Assembly (NCBI GenBank): GCA_964564735.1
Contig: CAZMCH010000008.1
Span: 12,955 to 76,954 of the forward strand
Length of the DNA: 64,000 nucleotides
Source of the DNA: CAZMCH01 sp964564735
GTDB lineage: Bacteria > Poribacteria > DTPJ01
Reading direction: 5' to 3'
The translations under genes and the position numbers were made by a program. The notes beneath the pieces were generated by a model. It saw nothing but the letters and a program-made list of their open reading frames with translations. It searched no databases and was not told the origin of the DNA. Below are positions 8,741 to 17,409 of this stretch, piece after piece. Within the stretch, counting starts at the first letter, position 1. Each line of letters opens with the position of its first letter.

Positions 8741-8827
8741 ATTTCACCTCGATACCTAAAATTTATAATGTAAGATTTACAGAAAATAAAGAGGTATAGA
8801 GAAAATCTCTCCACAAATTATTTATAT

Positions 8828-10693
8828 TTATTTAGTTTCTATATTTGTCGGCAGACAAAGTGCCATTATCTCATTCACATCAAATTGTTCTAGCAAACCA
8901 AAACAGAATAACACAGGATATGTTTCGTAATCAAGATGATTTTTTATCAGCATTTTTAAGCTTGGTAGATGATTTTTGACAGATACCTTCTTAATTATAT
9001 TATTATGCAAAGCGCATGTTATTATCGCAACCAGGCTTGCGTTCCAGCCATCTACATATAGCGAAACTTTTTTGGAGCCAACTTCTTGACATACCCATTC
9101 AGCAATTGCCCCAACCTGCGCTGTTTGAATACCTAAAACTCTTTCGCCTATTGCGGATACCATCTGCACATATTGCCATGAAAGCAAATTTTCGCCAATA
9201 AATGCAGGATCAATTAAAATCACAGTTGACCCTTGTTCAATTTCATGTTTGGCAATATCTGATAACGTCGATTTTCCTTTATCTGCAAACATTAATACAA
9301 CATTATCATTTTTGTTGTCAGAAGACGATAAAACAACAACGGGAATAGAGAACTCATCATTAAGAGACAACTTATATTGTTTTATACTATGGTCTGATTG
9401 TAAAACTTTACTTGCACTGACTTTCATCTCATTAAAGCGAATGATCTCTTTTAGAGTCTTTCTACCATTATTTTGCCATTGCTTGAAATCATTAGAATCA
9501 AGTGCAGGTGGACAATTTTTTGGCATGTCTTTCATCATTTCAGATGCAAGCGTAAAGAAATTTGCATTATCTTCAGGGACCCCAACTTTAAGCTTATCAT
9601 ATTCTAATATTTCCTCATCGGAAGGTATTTCCTCATCAATAGTATTTAAGTTTGCAAGAAAATGTCTATTTATAAACTTATAAAATTGTTCACGATTGTC
9701 TTTATCGTAATTATGTGTCCCCGGGACTGTATTATTGTGGAGGCTGAAGTTACTTAATTTCTCAAAAAGCTTAAAAAAAGGCTTTATTGGCTCAAAAACG
9801 GATGGTAAAGCTCTGTGAGTTTGAAAACAACAATCATCTTTTTCATTATATATCAATAGCGTTGGTCTAGGCGCAAGCATGGCTGTCAGACATGGATAAT
9901 CACAGATTGTCAGTAAGTCATTAGGGTTTTGTTCTAAATCGCCTGTATCTTGAATGAAGTCTGCACGATAATCTAAACCGATATAGCCTGCGTTTGGTGC
10001 TGTGGCAGATATTCTCGTATCAAGTGAACTAAGGATGATTGTCTGCCAACCACCACCAGAAAGCCCTGTCATTGCAATGCGTTTTGGATCTGTGTTTTGG
10101 TTCATTTCAAGCACATCAATACCCCGTTTCATTGCAAGATAAAAGACAGAAAGACCTGTCGCACCACATAAATCAAGATATGCAAGGCGATTATGCTTGA
10201 AATCATCTGTGCCTAATTCTCCAAAAACAAGCCATTCAGGATGTAAAGCCAACATACCACGTTTTGCAAGATTTATACATCGTATTTGCTCATAATCCTG
10301 AGTTTTGCCCGGAGGTCCAACGTGACCATTGACATTAAGTATTGCAGGAACTTTACCTTTTATCTCCTTTGGTTCATATAACAATGCAGGAATCCATAGG
10401 TTTGGCAAGGCAGAATATCTCAGTTTTCGTATGATGTAGCCTTTATCTGTTTCTATTGTATCACCCCAAACAATTTGAGGGTTATCTTTATACCACTTCT
10501 CTGGGACCCCATAATAAACGATCTTTTTTAATATATCTTGGCGTAATTCATCGCTTTTTTTTATCCATTCATCAGCAGTTTTTGGTATTTCTAAAGGTGG
10601 AATATGCCTTTTAAGGAATTTTCTTAGTTCTTTTAGAAACTCATTTTCTTCTAGTATTGGTTGTTCAAGCAAGGCTAGGTTTTCATTCAGCAT
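8828..10693 (-). CDS. Alpha/beta hydrolase, acetylxylan-esterase-like
   Basis: A 621-residue protein if started at the ATG at 10693, which has GGAGG nine bases upstream. An in-frame upstream ATG at 10732 lacks such a site. Residues about 110-370 are an alpha/beta-hydrolase domain of the acetylxylan esterase/cephalosporin deacetylase type: the oxyanion region NGHVG, nucleophile elbow GLSGGG (Ser in G-x-S-x-G), acid Asp in YNEKDD and His in PGTHNYD. A second region (about 430-621) looks like a degraded hydrolase half without an obvious triad. No signal peptide is present, so it probably acts in the cytoplasm on imported esters or acylated sugars. It lies upstream of purD with about 90 bases between. 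Confidence 0.75.
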   Translation of the reverse strand: MLNENLALLEQPILEENEFLKELRKFLKRHIPPLEIPKTADEWIKKSDELRQDILKKIVYYGVPEKWYKDNPQIVWGDTIETDKGYIIRKLRYSALPNLWIPALLYEPKEIKGKVPAILNVNGHVGPPGKTQDYEQIRCINLAKRGMLALHPEWLVFGELGTDDFKHNRLAYLDLCGATGLSVFYLAMKRGIDVLEMNQNTDPKRIAMTGLSGGGWQTIILSSLDTRISATAPNAGYIGLDYRADFIQDTGDLEQNPNDLLTICDYPCLTAMLAPRPTLLIYNEKDDCCFQTHRALPSVFEPIKPFFKLFEKLSNFSLHNNTVPGTHNYDKDNREQFYKFINRHFLANLNTIDEEIPSDEEILEYDKLKVGVPEDNANFFTLASEMMKDMPKNCPPALDSNDFKQWQNNGRKTLKEIIRFNEMKVSASKVLQSDHSIKQYKLSLNDEFSIPVVVLSSSDNKNDNVVLMFADKGKSTLSDIAKHEIEQGSTVILIDPAFIGENLLSWQYVQMVSAIGERVLGIQTAQVGAIAEWVCQEVGSKKVSLYVDGWNASLVAIITCALHNNIIKKVSVKNHLPSLKMLIKNHLDYETYPVLFCFGLLEQFDVNEIMALCLPTNIETK

Positions 10694-10979
10694 ATATATT
10701 ATCCTCCAATTAATAAAAAATTTAGTTCTCACATTATATCTTGGGCTTTATAATGCCAACTCCTCAAACCGTTTATGCTAATTATTTCAGAAATGTCTGA
10801 AGTTCGATATATCCTAAGATTATTCTCATGAAAAGTAAATATCTATTTTTCATGACTTCTGATGTTAGTAGTTCTGTCTCCTTTAAGACCAGTATTGAAA
10901 CACAAACCCCAATGGTGGCATATAGCCTAGCGATGAATGAATCCACTTATGATTGTAAAAAACATCAAGAAAATTGCAC

Positions 10980-11008
10980 TTGACACAACATTTGTTAAAT
11001 GATATTCT
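10980..11008 (+). promoter_or_regulatory. Predicted strong sigma-70-type promoter
   Basis: TTGACA and TATTCT are separated by exactly 17 bases, about 70 bases upstream of the GAF-GGDEF gene. It lies in the 386-base divergent gap between 10693 and 11080. I see no gene or other clear feature in the remainder of that gap. Confidence 0.65.
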
Positions 11009-11079
11009 CTGATCTTATAAACAAAGGCAATTTTGGGGTAGATTTTCGGACTATATAAAGCATTGAAAGTATTGATGAA

Positions 11080-12543
11080 ATGAACATTGAGGCAGATATT
11101 AATGGATTAGTTGAGCTTGTCAGCAATGTTACTGAGGCATATACGACTGCTGTTTTTCTGGCTGATAACCAGAACCGCATGTTAAGACTATGGCGTTTTT
11201 ATAGCCTTAGCGATAAGGTAAATGCCAAAGCAAAAATACCTTATGGAACAGGTCCAATTGGCATAGTCGCAGAATCAAAGATGGATTTTGATTTAGCAAG
11301 ATTTGATGAACGTGATAGTGATCTATTGGGAATTTATGCGAAAAATGAGTCCATTAAGTCCTTTTTTGCTGTTCCAATCTTGAATAAAGGCGGTAATCTT
11401 GAGGGTGTTATCTCTATAGATAGCAAAAAGTCTTTTGTTTTTGCAAATAAGGAACAAAAACTACTCAAGCTATTTGCTAAACAATTTGCAGATATAATAA
11501 ATAACCTTAAAATAAAGAACTTTTTGGATACAGAATCATCAGATATAGAATTCATTTGTAACTTTGTTAGTAAGATAACAAATATTGTTGATCTTAATGT
11601 TTTGCTTCATCTAACGCTTGAATCACTCAAAAGGCTTGTGGAGTGTGAGAGCTATTTTATATGCCTTAGAACTGATGATAATGAAAGTGAATTCTGTATT
11701 GTATCGTCAAATAGCCGAAAAGATCTGCAGGGATTAAGGTTTTCCGATAAATCTGGTCTTGCTGGATGTGTCATTGATGAAAAAAAGTCTTTTTTGTTGG
11801 GTAATAGAAAAGATGATTTTGGATCATATGTTTTCACATCATCGGAATCATTGGGACGTGTTAGGTCTTTTCTGGGAGTTCCGCTAATATTACAAAACGA
11901 GGTTATTGGGCTTATATGCCTTATAGATGATAAGGAAGATGTGTTTAGACATAGAGATCAGCAAGTAATCTCAATAATGGCTGATAATGTTGCGATTATA
12001 ATAGCGCATATAAAAGCTTTGGCAAGGATAGAAAGCCTTTCTACAAATATCGATGGTCTGACTGGTTTAAAGAACTTCTGTGGATTCAGCGATTATATCG
12101 AGTTAATGTTTCAGTCTGCAAAGCAAAAAAGACAACATTTATCCCTAATGATTTTAGATATAGATAATTTTCGCAGGCATAATGAGAGAATCGGATATAA
12201 AACGGGGAATGAGATATTAAAACAAATAGCCCAATTTCTAGCTGATAATAATCATAAAAGCAATATTAATGTTACCCGTTATGGTTCAGATGAGTTTGCT
12301 GTTATTATGCCAGATATTAGACTAGATCATGCCTATTCAATTGCAGAGGAAGTCTGTTTGTCAATAAGAAAGCCTATGTTTATATTGTCAAATAGAGATA
12401 TAGATATTTCTGTCAGTATCGGTGTATCTTGCTTTTCTGATAACAGCAAAGATAAAAATGAGTTGGTTAATAACGCCCTAGATGCTCTTTCCATAGCAAA
12501 ATCAAGAGGTGGAGGAATTGTTTGGGCGATGAATTATAGATGA
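11080..12543 (+). CDS. GAF-GAF-GGDEF signalling protein with altered GGDEF motif
   Basis: A 487-residue soluble sensor. Residues about 1-140 and 155-310 are two GAF domains (FAVPILNKGGNLEGVISID and FLGVPLILQNEVIGLICLID are typical GAF ends). Residues about 322-487 are a diguanylate cyclase-type domain with the entry motif DGLTGLKN and the strand LMILDIDNF. The signature is G402-S-D-E-F instead of GGDEF, and no RxxD inhibitory site precedes it. It therefore may be a weak cyclase, a GTP-binding effector or inactive. No membrane segment is present. Its stop overlaps the upstream part of the mreB leader, so it is translationally close to mreB, suggesting shared transcription from the promoter near 10980. 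Confidence 0.8.
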   Translation: MNIEADINGLVELVSNVTEAYTTAVFLADNQNRMLRLWRFYSLSDKVNAKAKIPYGTGPIGIVAESKMDFDLARFDERDSDLLGIYAKNESIKSFFAVPILNKGGNLEGVISIDSKKSFVFANKEQKLLKLFAKQFADIINNLKIKNFLDTESSDIEFICNFVSKITNIVDLNVLLHLTLESLKRLVECESYFICLRTDDNESEFCIVSSNSRKDLQGLRFSDKSGLAGCVIDEKKSFLLGNRKDDFGSYVFTSSESLGRVRSFLGVPLILQNEVIGLICLIDDKEDVFRHRDQQVISIMADNVAIIIAHIKALARIESLSTNIDGLTGLKNFCGFSDYIELMFQSAKQKRQHLSLMILDIDNFRRHNERIGYKTGNEILKQIAQFLADNNHKSNINVTRYGSDEFAVIMPDIRLDHAYSIAEEVCLSIRKPMFILSNRDIDISVSIGVSCFSDNSKDKNELVNNALDALSIAKSRGGGIVWAMNYR

Positions 12544-12563
12544 CGAAATTATTGGAGGTATTA

Positions 12564-13616
12564 ATGCCATTATTCAATAAATTTTTGGGATTATTTTCTC
12601 AAGACCTTGCTATGGATTTGGGAACAGCTAACACGCTTATTTATGCTAAAAGGCAAGGTATCGTCCTTGATGAGCCTTCTGTCGTTGCCATAGATAATAG
12701 AACTAATCAGCCTATTGCAGTAGGTCATAAAGCCAAGCAAATGTATGGAAGAACGCCTGAAAATATAAAGGCGGTTAGACCTATGAAAGATGGTGTTATT
12801 GCGGATTTTGATGTAACAAAAAAAATGATTACATATTTTATCAATGAAGTCAATAAACATCGTGGAATTTTCCATCCAAGACTTATGGTCTGCATACCAT
12901 CAGGTATTACACAGGTTGAAAAACGGGCAGTCATAGATTCTGCAAAGCAATCAGGATCAAGAAAAGTTTTGCTTATAGAAGAACCAATGGCAGCAGCAGT
13001 TGGAGCTGGTTTGCCAGTCGATGGGAAAGAAGGTTGCATGGTTGTTGATATTGGTGGAGGAACAACAGAAGCGGCGATAATATCATTATCATCAATAGCA
13101 TATCAAGAATCATTAAGAGTCGCTGGCGACGAAATGGACGAAGCAATAATGAAGTATATGCGACATACACATAAGCTTGTTATTGGTCCCTATGAAGCAG
13201 AGAATATTAAGATTGAAATTGGTTCTGCGATGCCCCTTAATGAAGAATTGACCTTTAAGGCAAGAGGTAAAGACCTTGTTTCTGGTATTCCAAAAGCTGT
13301 GATTGTTACTGACAACCAAATTCGTTCAGCACTACAAGAGCCAATCAAAGCGATTGTGGATGTTATCGATAGGGCATTAAACAAAGTTTCTCCTGAGCTT
13401 GCAGGAGATATATTTTCAAATGGCGTTATGCTGACTGGTGGAGGCGCGCTTTTAAGAGGATTAGATAAGCATATTTCAGAGGAATTAAACAAACGCATTA
13501 AGCATGGAACTGACCTAAAAGTCTATGTTGCAGATAATCCGCTTCAAAGTGTTGTTCTCGGCTCTGGAAAGGTTCTGGATAATTATAAACTGCTCAAAAA
13601 GATATGTGTGAGTTAA
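12564..13616 (+). CDS. mreB: Rod shape-determining actin homologue MreB
   Basis: A 350-residue bacterial actin forming membrane-associated filaments that direct lateral wall synthesis. Motifs: the phosphate-1 loop DLGTANT near the N-terminus with the hydrophobic helix PLFNKFLGLF before it, VCIPSGIT, EEPMAAAVGAGLP, the phosphate-2 loop VVDIGGGTTE, and the adenosine motif LTGGGALLRGLD. I chose ATG 12564 because GGAGG lies five bases upstream. An earlier in-frame ATG at 12540 would add eight residues. No mreC, mreD, rodA or pbp2 follows, unlike the usual cluster. It is preceded by a GAF-GGDEF gene and followed by a toxin-antitoxin pair. Confidence 0.95.
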   Translation: MPLFNKFLGLFSQDLAMDLGTANTLIYAKRQGIVLDEPSVVAIDNRTNQPIAVGHKAKQMYGRTPENIKAVRPMKDGVIADFDVTKKMITYFINEVNKHRGIFHPRLMVCIPSGITQVEKRAVIDSAKQSGSRKVLLIEEPMAAAVGAGLPVDGKEGCMVVDIGGGTTEAAIISLSSIAYQESLRVAGDEMDEAIMKYMRHTHKLVIGPYEAENIKIEIGSAMPLNEELTFKARGKDLVSGIPKAVIVTDNQIRSALQEPIKAIVDVIDRALNKVSPELAGDIFSNGVMLTGGGALLRGLDKHISEELNKRIKHGTDLKVYVADNPLQSVVLGSGKVLDNYKLLKKICVS

Positions 13617-13637
13617 AATAAAAAGAGGTGATATTAG

Positions 13638-13889
13638 TTGGAAGCAATAAAGCAAACAGTAAAAATATCTAAGAACCACGAGGTAAGGATAAAAGTTCCT
13701 GAATATTTCCCAGAAAATGAGATAGTTGATGTAATTTTAATATTTAAGAAAAAACCAGAAGATTTTAAAAAGAAAATTGATAATATGAGAGAAGCTATGA
13801 AAGACAAGCTTTTTCTGAGTGATCTAAGCGAGATATCAGAGGACTTCAAAGTGATTGATCAGGAATCTTGGAGTGATGATGGAATATAG
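13638..13889 (+). CDS. Probable antitoxin partner of a MazF-type toxin
   Basis: An 83-residue acidic and lysine-rich protein. It starts with TTG seven bases after GAGGTG. The N-terminal half (KQTVKISKNHEVRIKVPEYF) has the short beta-strand look of AbrB- or Phd-like antitoxins but no family is certain. The C-terminal half is a charged helix ending in an acidic tail (SDLSEISEDFKVIDQESW), the kind that wraps the toxin. The gene overlaps the toxin start by 11 bases, the classical order of antitoxin first. The assignment rests mainly on this context. Confidence 0.6.
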   Translation: MEAIKQTVKISKNHEVRIKVPEYFPENEIVDVILIFKKKPEDFKKKIDNMREAMKDKLFLSDLSEISEDFKVIDQESWSDDGI

Positions 13890-14229
13890 GTGGCATATAT
13901 TTTTGGCAAATCTTGATCCCGTAATTGGTTCCGAGCAAGGTAAAACTCGTCCAGTTCTCATTATAAGTGAAGAAGAGCTAAACCAGATTTTACCAGTTGT
14001 TAACGTATTGCCAATAACATCTCGTAAACCAGATAGAAAAATTTATTCCAATGAAGTTTTAATTGAGGCTGGACATAGCGGGTTAGATAAAGATTCTATT
14101 GTAATTTGCTATCAAATACGGACAATTGACAAAAGACGGTTAATCAAGGAAATAGGCAAAATAGATGATATTGATCTATGTGGCGAAATAATTGAGGCTC
14201 TATGTTTTCAATTGGGGATTATTAGCTAA
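13879..14229 (+). CDS. MazF/PemK-family endoribonuclease toxin
   Basis: A 116-residue protein from ATG 13879, chosen because GGAG lies five bases upstream. Family motifs are EYRWHIFLANLDPVIGSEQGK (seen as YRW, then DP, then the EQGKTRPVLI strand), NVLPITSR, a central GLDKDSIVICYQIRTIDKRRL, and a C-terminal helix. The Arg in TRPV and the Ser/Thr-Arg after the third strand correspond to the RNA-cleaving site of MazF. It would cleave single-stranded mRNA at short motifs when freed from its antitoxin. It is cytoplasmic and follows the antitoxin with an overlap, 270 bases after mreB. Confidence 0.85.
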   Translation: MEYRWHIFLANLDPVIGSEQGKTRPVLIISEEELNQILPVVNVLPITSRKPDRKIYSNEVLIEAGHSGLDKDSIVICYQIRTIDKRRLIKEIGKIDDIDLCGEIIEALCFQLGIIS

Positions 14230-14240
14230 AGGAGACCATC

Positions 14241-15944
14241 GTGCCGAATAACAGACCAAATGTTGTAATAGTAATCACAGACGATCAGGGATATGGCGAT
14301 CTCGGATGTCATGGTAATCCAATTATCAGCACACCCAACATAGACAGGCTTCACAGCGAAAGCGTCAGATTCACAAACTTCCATGTTGGACCCACCTGTG
14401 CGCCTACGAGGGCAGGGTTAATGACAGGGCGTTACTGCAACTGCACAGGCGTATGGCATACAATCGGGGGAAGATCACTATTGCGTCAAGATGAGGTTAC
14501 TATTGCGGATGTTTTCAAGGCAAATGATTATCGGACTGGAATGTTCGGCAAATGGCATCTCGGCGATAACTATCCATTCAGACCGCATGATCGGGGATTT
14601 GAGACCGCATTATATCATGGAGGCGGGGGAGTCAGCCAAACGCCTGATTACTGGGGCAATGATTATTTTGATGATACATATATGTTTAATGGTGAACCGA
14701 TCGCTTTTGAAGGATACTGCACTGATGTTTGGTTTCGAGAGGGCATGAAATTTATTGAGAAAAATAAGGATAATCCATTTTTTTGCTATATATCAACCAA
14801 TGCGCCACACTCGCCATATAACGTTGATGATTCATATAGCAATCAATATAAAGGAAAAGTGCCTGATAATCGAGCTAATTTCTATGGAATGATAACCTGT
14901 ATTGACGATAATGTTGGACGTTTGATGACGAAACTCAACGAACTCGGTATTGAAAATGACACGATATTGATATGGATGACGGATAATGGCTCATCTGAAG
15001 GCGCAAGCCTTGATAGAGATGGCTTTGTGAAAGAGGGCTATAACGCAGGTATGCGCGGGATGAAGGGCTGGGAATATGATGGCGGACACCGAGTACCTTT
15101 CTTTATGCGCTGGTATGGTGGAAATATCTCTGGTGGAAAGGATATTGATCAAATGTCAGGAAATATTGATGTTCTGCCGACTTTGGTTGATCTATGCGGC
15201 TTAAAAGCTTCAATGGAAAATGTCAACGGAACAAGCCTCAAGCCGATTATTTATGATAATGTCAGTTGGGATGAAAGAGTTATCGTTACTGATTCCCAAC
15301 GTGTGGAATATCCGATAAAATGGCGTAAAAGCGCAGTTATGGCGAATCGCTGGAGACTAATCAACGGTGTTGAGCTTTATGATATTCAGATTGATCCTGA
15401 ACAGAGAAATAATGTTGCGGGAAAGCATCCCGATATAGTTCAGGAAATGAGATCGCATTATGAGGAATGGTGGAGTCTGGTTTCGCCAACATTTGATAAA
15501 GATTGCCCTATCGTGATTGGTTCTGAGCATGAGCCTATCTCACGAATAACGACACATGATTGGCATGGTGAGCAATGCGCATGGAATCAAGGCATGATAC
15601 GTCAGGGCGTTGAGTGCAATGGATACTGGATTATAGAGATTGCAGAGGACGGTGAATATTCGTTTGAGCTTCGTAGATGGGCTAAAGAAGAAGATAGAGC
15701 AATGACAGAAGGTATTCCCGGAGAAATAACAGACTGGTATCATGGCGGTAATGCCCTTGATCTCAAAAAAGCCCAAATTAAAATCGGCGATCAAGAGCAA
15801 GCGAAATTTATTGAACCACAAGCAAAATGCGTTACATTTAACTTTAATCTAAAGTCAGGCGTTACGGACATGCAGACTTTCCTCACTGATGCAGATGGAA
15901 AAGAAATCGGCGCATATTATGTTTATGCGCAGAAGTGTAAATAA
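14241..15944 (+). CDS. Type I sulfatase (formylglycine-dependent, Cys-type)
   Basis: A 567-residue arylsulfatase-family enzyme starting with GTG after AAAGGAG. Metal-binding Asp pair in ITDDQGYGDLG at residues 14-15, and sulfatase signature C53-A-P-T-R57 within PTCAPTRAGLMTGRY, so Cys53 would be converted to formylglycine. Further motifs are GKWHLG, WMTDNGS and HRVPFFMRW. The core ends near residue 430 and an extra beta-rich domain of roughly 120 residues follows. No signal peptide is present, unlike most bacterial carbohydrate sulfatases, so it may act in the cytoplasm on imported sulfated oligosaccharides. No maturase (anSME or FGE) is seen in the window. It is followed 30 bases later by a glycoside hydrolase gene. 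Confidence 0.9.
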   Translation: MPNNRPNVVIVITDDQGYGDLGCHGNPIISTPNIDRLHSESVRFTNFHVGPTCAPTRAGLMTGRYCNCTGVWHTIGGRSLLRQDEVTIADVFKANDYRTGMFGKWHLGDNYPFRPHDRGFETALYHGGGGVSQTPDYWGNDYFDDTYMFNGEPIAFEGYCTDVWFREGMKFIEKNKDNPFFCYISTNAPHSPYNVDDSYSNQYKGKVPDNRANFYGMITCIDDNVGRLMTKLNELGIENDTILIWMTDNGSSEGASLDRDGFVKEGYNAGMRGMKGWEYDGGHRVPFFMRWYGGNISGGKDIDQMSGNIDVLPTLVDLCGLKASMENVNGTSLKPIIYDNVSWDERVIVTDSQRVEYPIKWRKSAVMANRWRLINGVELYDIQIDPEQRNNVAGKHPDIVQEMRSHYEEWWSLVSPTFDKDCPIVIGSEHEPISRITTHDWHGEQCAWNQGMIRQGVECNGYWIIEIAEDGEYSFELRRWAKEEDRAMTEGIPGEITDWYHGGNALDLKKAQIKIGDQEQAKFIEPQAKCVTFNFNLKSGVTDMQTFLTDADGKEIGAYYVYAQKCK

Positions 15945-15974
15945 CATTCGTTGATAAATAAGGAGGCGAAAATA

Positions 15975-17357
15975 ATGATTATAGAAGCAATCTTATTTTT
16001 GACAATAAACATATCAACCGCAATAGAAGTGCCTGATAATATCAAATCAATTATAGAAAAAACCCAATCTTTCGGGATTGGTCGCTATCCAATTAGCTTT
16101 TGGAATTATACAAATCTTGTTGCTCATGGTCAATATATGGACGAAGCGGAAATTGCTGAATGGGCTGATGCAGGCTTTACTGTCCCGCAAAGCCCAAATT
16201 ATGACCCAAGAGATGAAAAGCAGAAAACGCATATATTGAATATGCTTGACTGGGCGCATGAATACGGAATGAAACTCATACTTTGCGACCCACGTTGCTA
16301 TGCAAAAAAAGGCTCTAATGATGAACTTGTTTCGCCTGATTATGCACAAGGCGTTTATTCTGCAGTTGAGGATTTTGGGAAACATCCTGCTTTGTTTGGT
16401 TTCCATGTCGGCGATGAACCTGATGCAGATATGAAAGAAGCATTCTTTGAGTGCTATCGTGTTCAGAAAGAGATCGCCCCTGAATTACATCCCTTTGCTA
16501 ATCTATTGCCATTCTTTCCCGGAATTGAAAAGCGCGCTGGAACAGACACTTGGGCAAACTATCTTGATGAATATTCATCTAAAAGCAATGCGGACTTACT
16601 CAGCTATGATTGCTATGCGCAGATGAACCCTGGAGATGCTGGTTGGCATAATTATTATCAAAATCTAAGGCTCTATCGTGAGGCATCAATACGAAATGGT
16701 ATCCCTTTTTGGAATACGATCCTTTCTGTTGGACATTTTAGGTATAAATGCCCAAATTATGATGAGATACGCTGGCAGTTTAATACAAGCCTAGCTTGCG
16801 GGGCAAATGGTATATTGTGGTTTTTCTATTACATGCGTGAACCACATGATAATTATCGCCTTTCGCCTGTTGATGAACTCTGGGATAAAACGCAAACCTA
16901 TTATGATATTCGCCGAGTGCAAAGAGATTTCCATAAGCGATATGGTGATCTATTTAATAGGCTTGTATGCACAAAAGTTATGTTTTCACCAAACGCCTAT
17001 GGAGATGGAAACGTTTTTGAACCTGATGGCATAATTTCGAAAATATCGCCTGACAGAAATGAATATCCCATATTGATTGGTGAATTTACTGATATTGATG
17101 GAAATAGATATGTAATGATCGTAAACAATAGCATAACAGAAAGCGTTAATGTTGGCATAACCTTTGCGGGTGAAGATGCAAGGGTATTTTCATGGAATTG
17201 GTCAGGAAACGAACACGAAGGCGGTGCATATTGCGCATCTAGAATGACAAGAGATGCAAATGGATTAACTATAAGGCATTGGCTTGCGCCCGGTCAGGAA
17301 GCCATGTATCGTGTTTTATCTGAATCTGCCAAGAATGAACCGATTTTAGCTAAATAA
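15975..17357 (+). CDS. Putative secreted glycoside hydrolase (TIM barrel)
   Basis: A 460-residue protein from ATG 15975, eight bases after AGGAGG. A short hydrophobic leader (IEAILFLTINISTA) suggests export. The rest is a TIM barrel with family traits of GH42/GH5-like enzymes: WNYTNL, a strand LILCDPRCY, FGFHVGDEPDAD (acid candidate Glu148), YDCYAQ, FWNTILSVGH, and GANGILWFFYYM near the nucleophile position. A small C-terminal beta domain (VMIVNNS...WLAPGQEAMYRV) follows. I cannot name the family or substrate. It sits between a sulfatase and a barrel protein in the same direction with small gaps, suggesting one operon for a sulfated polysaccharide. Confidence 0.65.
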   Translation: MIIEAILFLTINISTAIEVPDNIKSIIEKTQSFGIGRYPISFWNYTNLVAHGQYMDEAEIAEWADAGFTVPQSPNYDPRDEKQKTHILNMLDWAHEYGMKLILCDPRCYAKKGSNDELVSPDYAQGVYSAVEDFGKHPALFGFHVGDEPDADMKEAFFECYRVQKEIAPELHPFANLLPFFPGIEKRAGTDTWANYLDEYSSKSNADLLSYDCYAQMNPGDAGWHNYYQNLRLYREASIRNGIPFWNTILSVGHFRYKCPNYDEIRWQFNTSLACGANGILWFFYYMREPHDNYRLSPVDELWDKTQTYYDIRRVQRDFHKRYGDLFNRLVCTKVMFSPNAYGDGNVFEPDGIISKISPDRNEYPILIGEFTDIDGNRYVMIVNNSITESVNVGITFAGEDARVFSWNWSGNEHEGGAYCASRMTRDANGLTIRHWLAPGQEAMYRVLSESAKNEPILAK

Positions 17358-17409
17358 ATCATAATATCGCTTATTACGTTTCACGTATTACGAAATTGGG
17401 GGGAACAGC

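Noticed and set aside
12591..13498. Several minus-strand frames opposite mreB
   Set aside because: Overlapping shadow frames; MreB on the plus strand accounts for the region.
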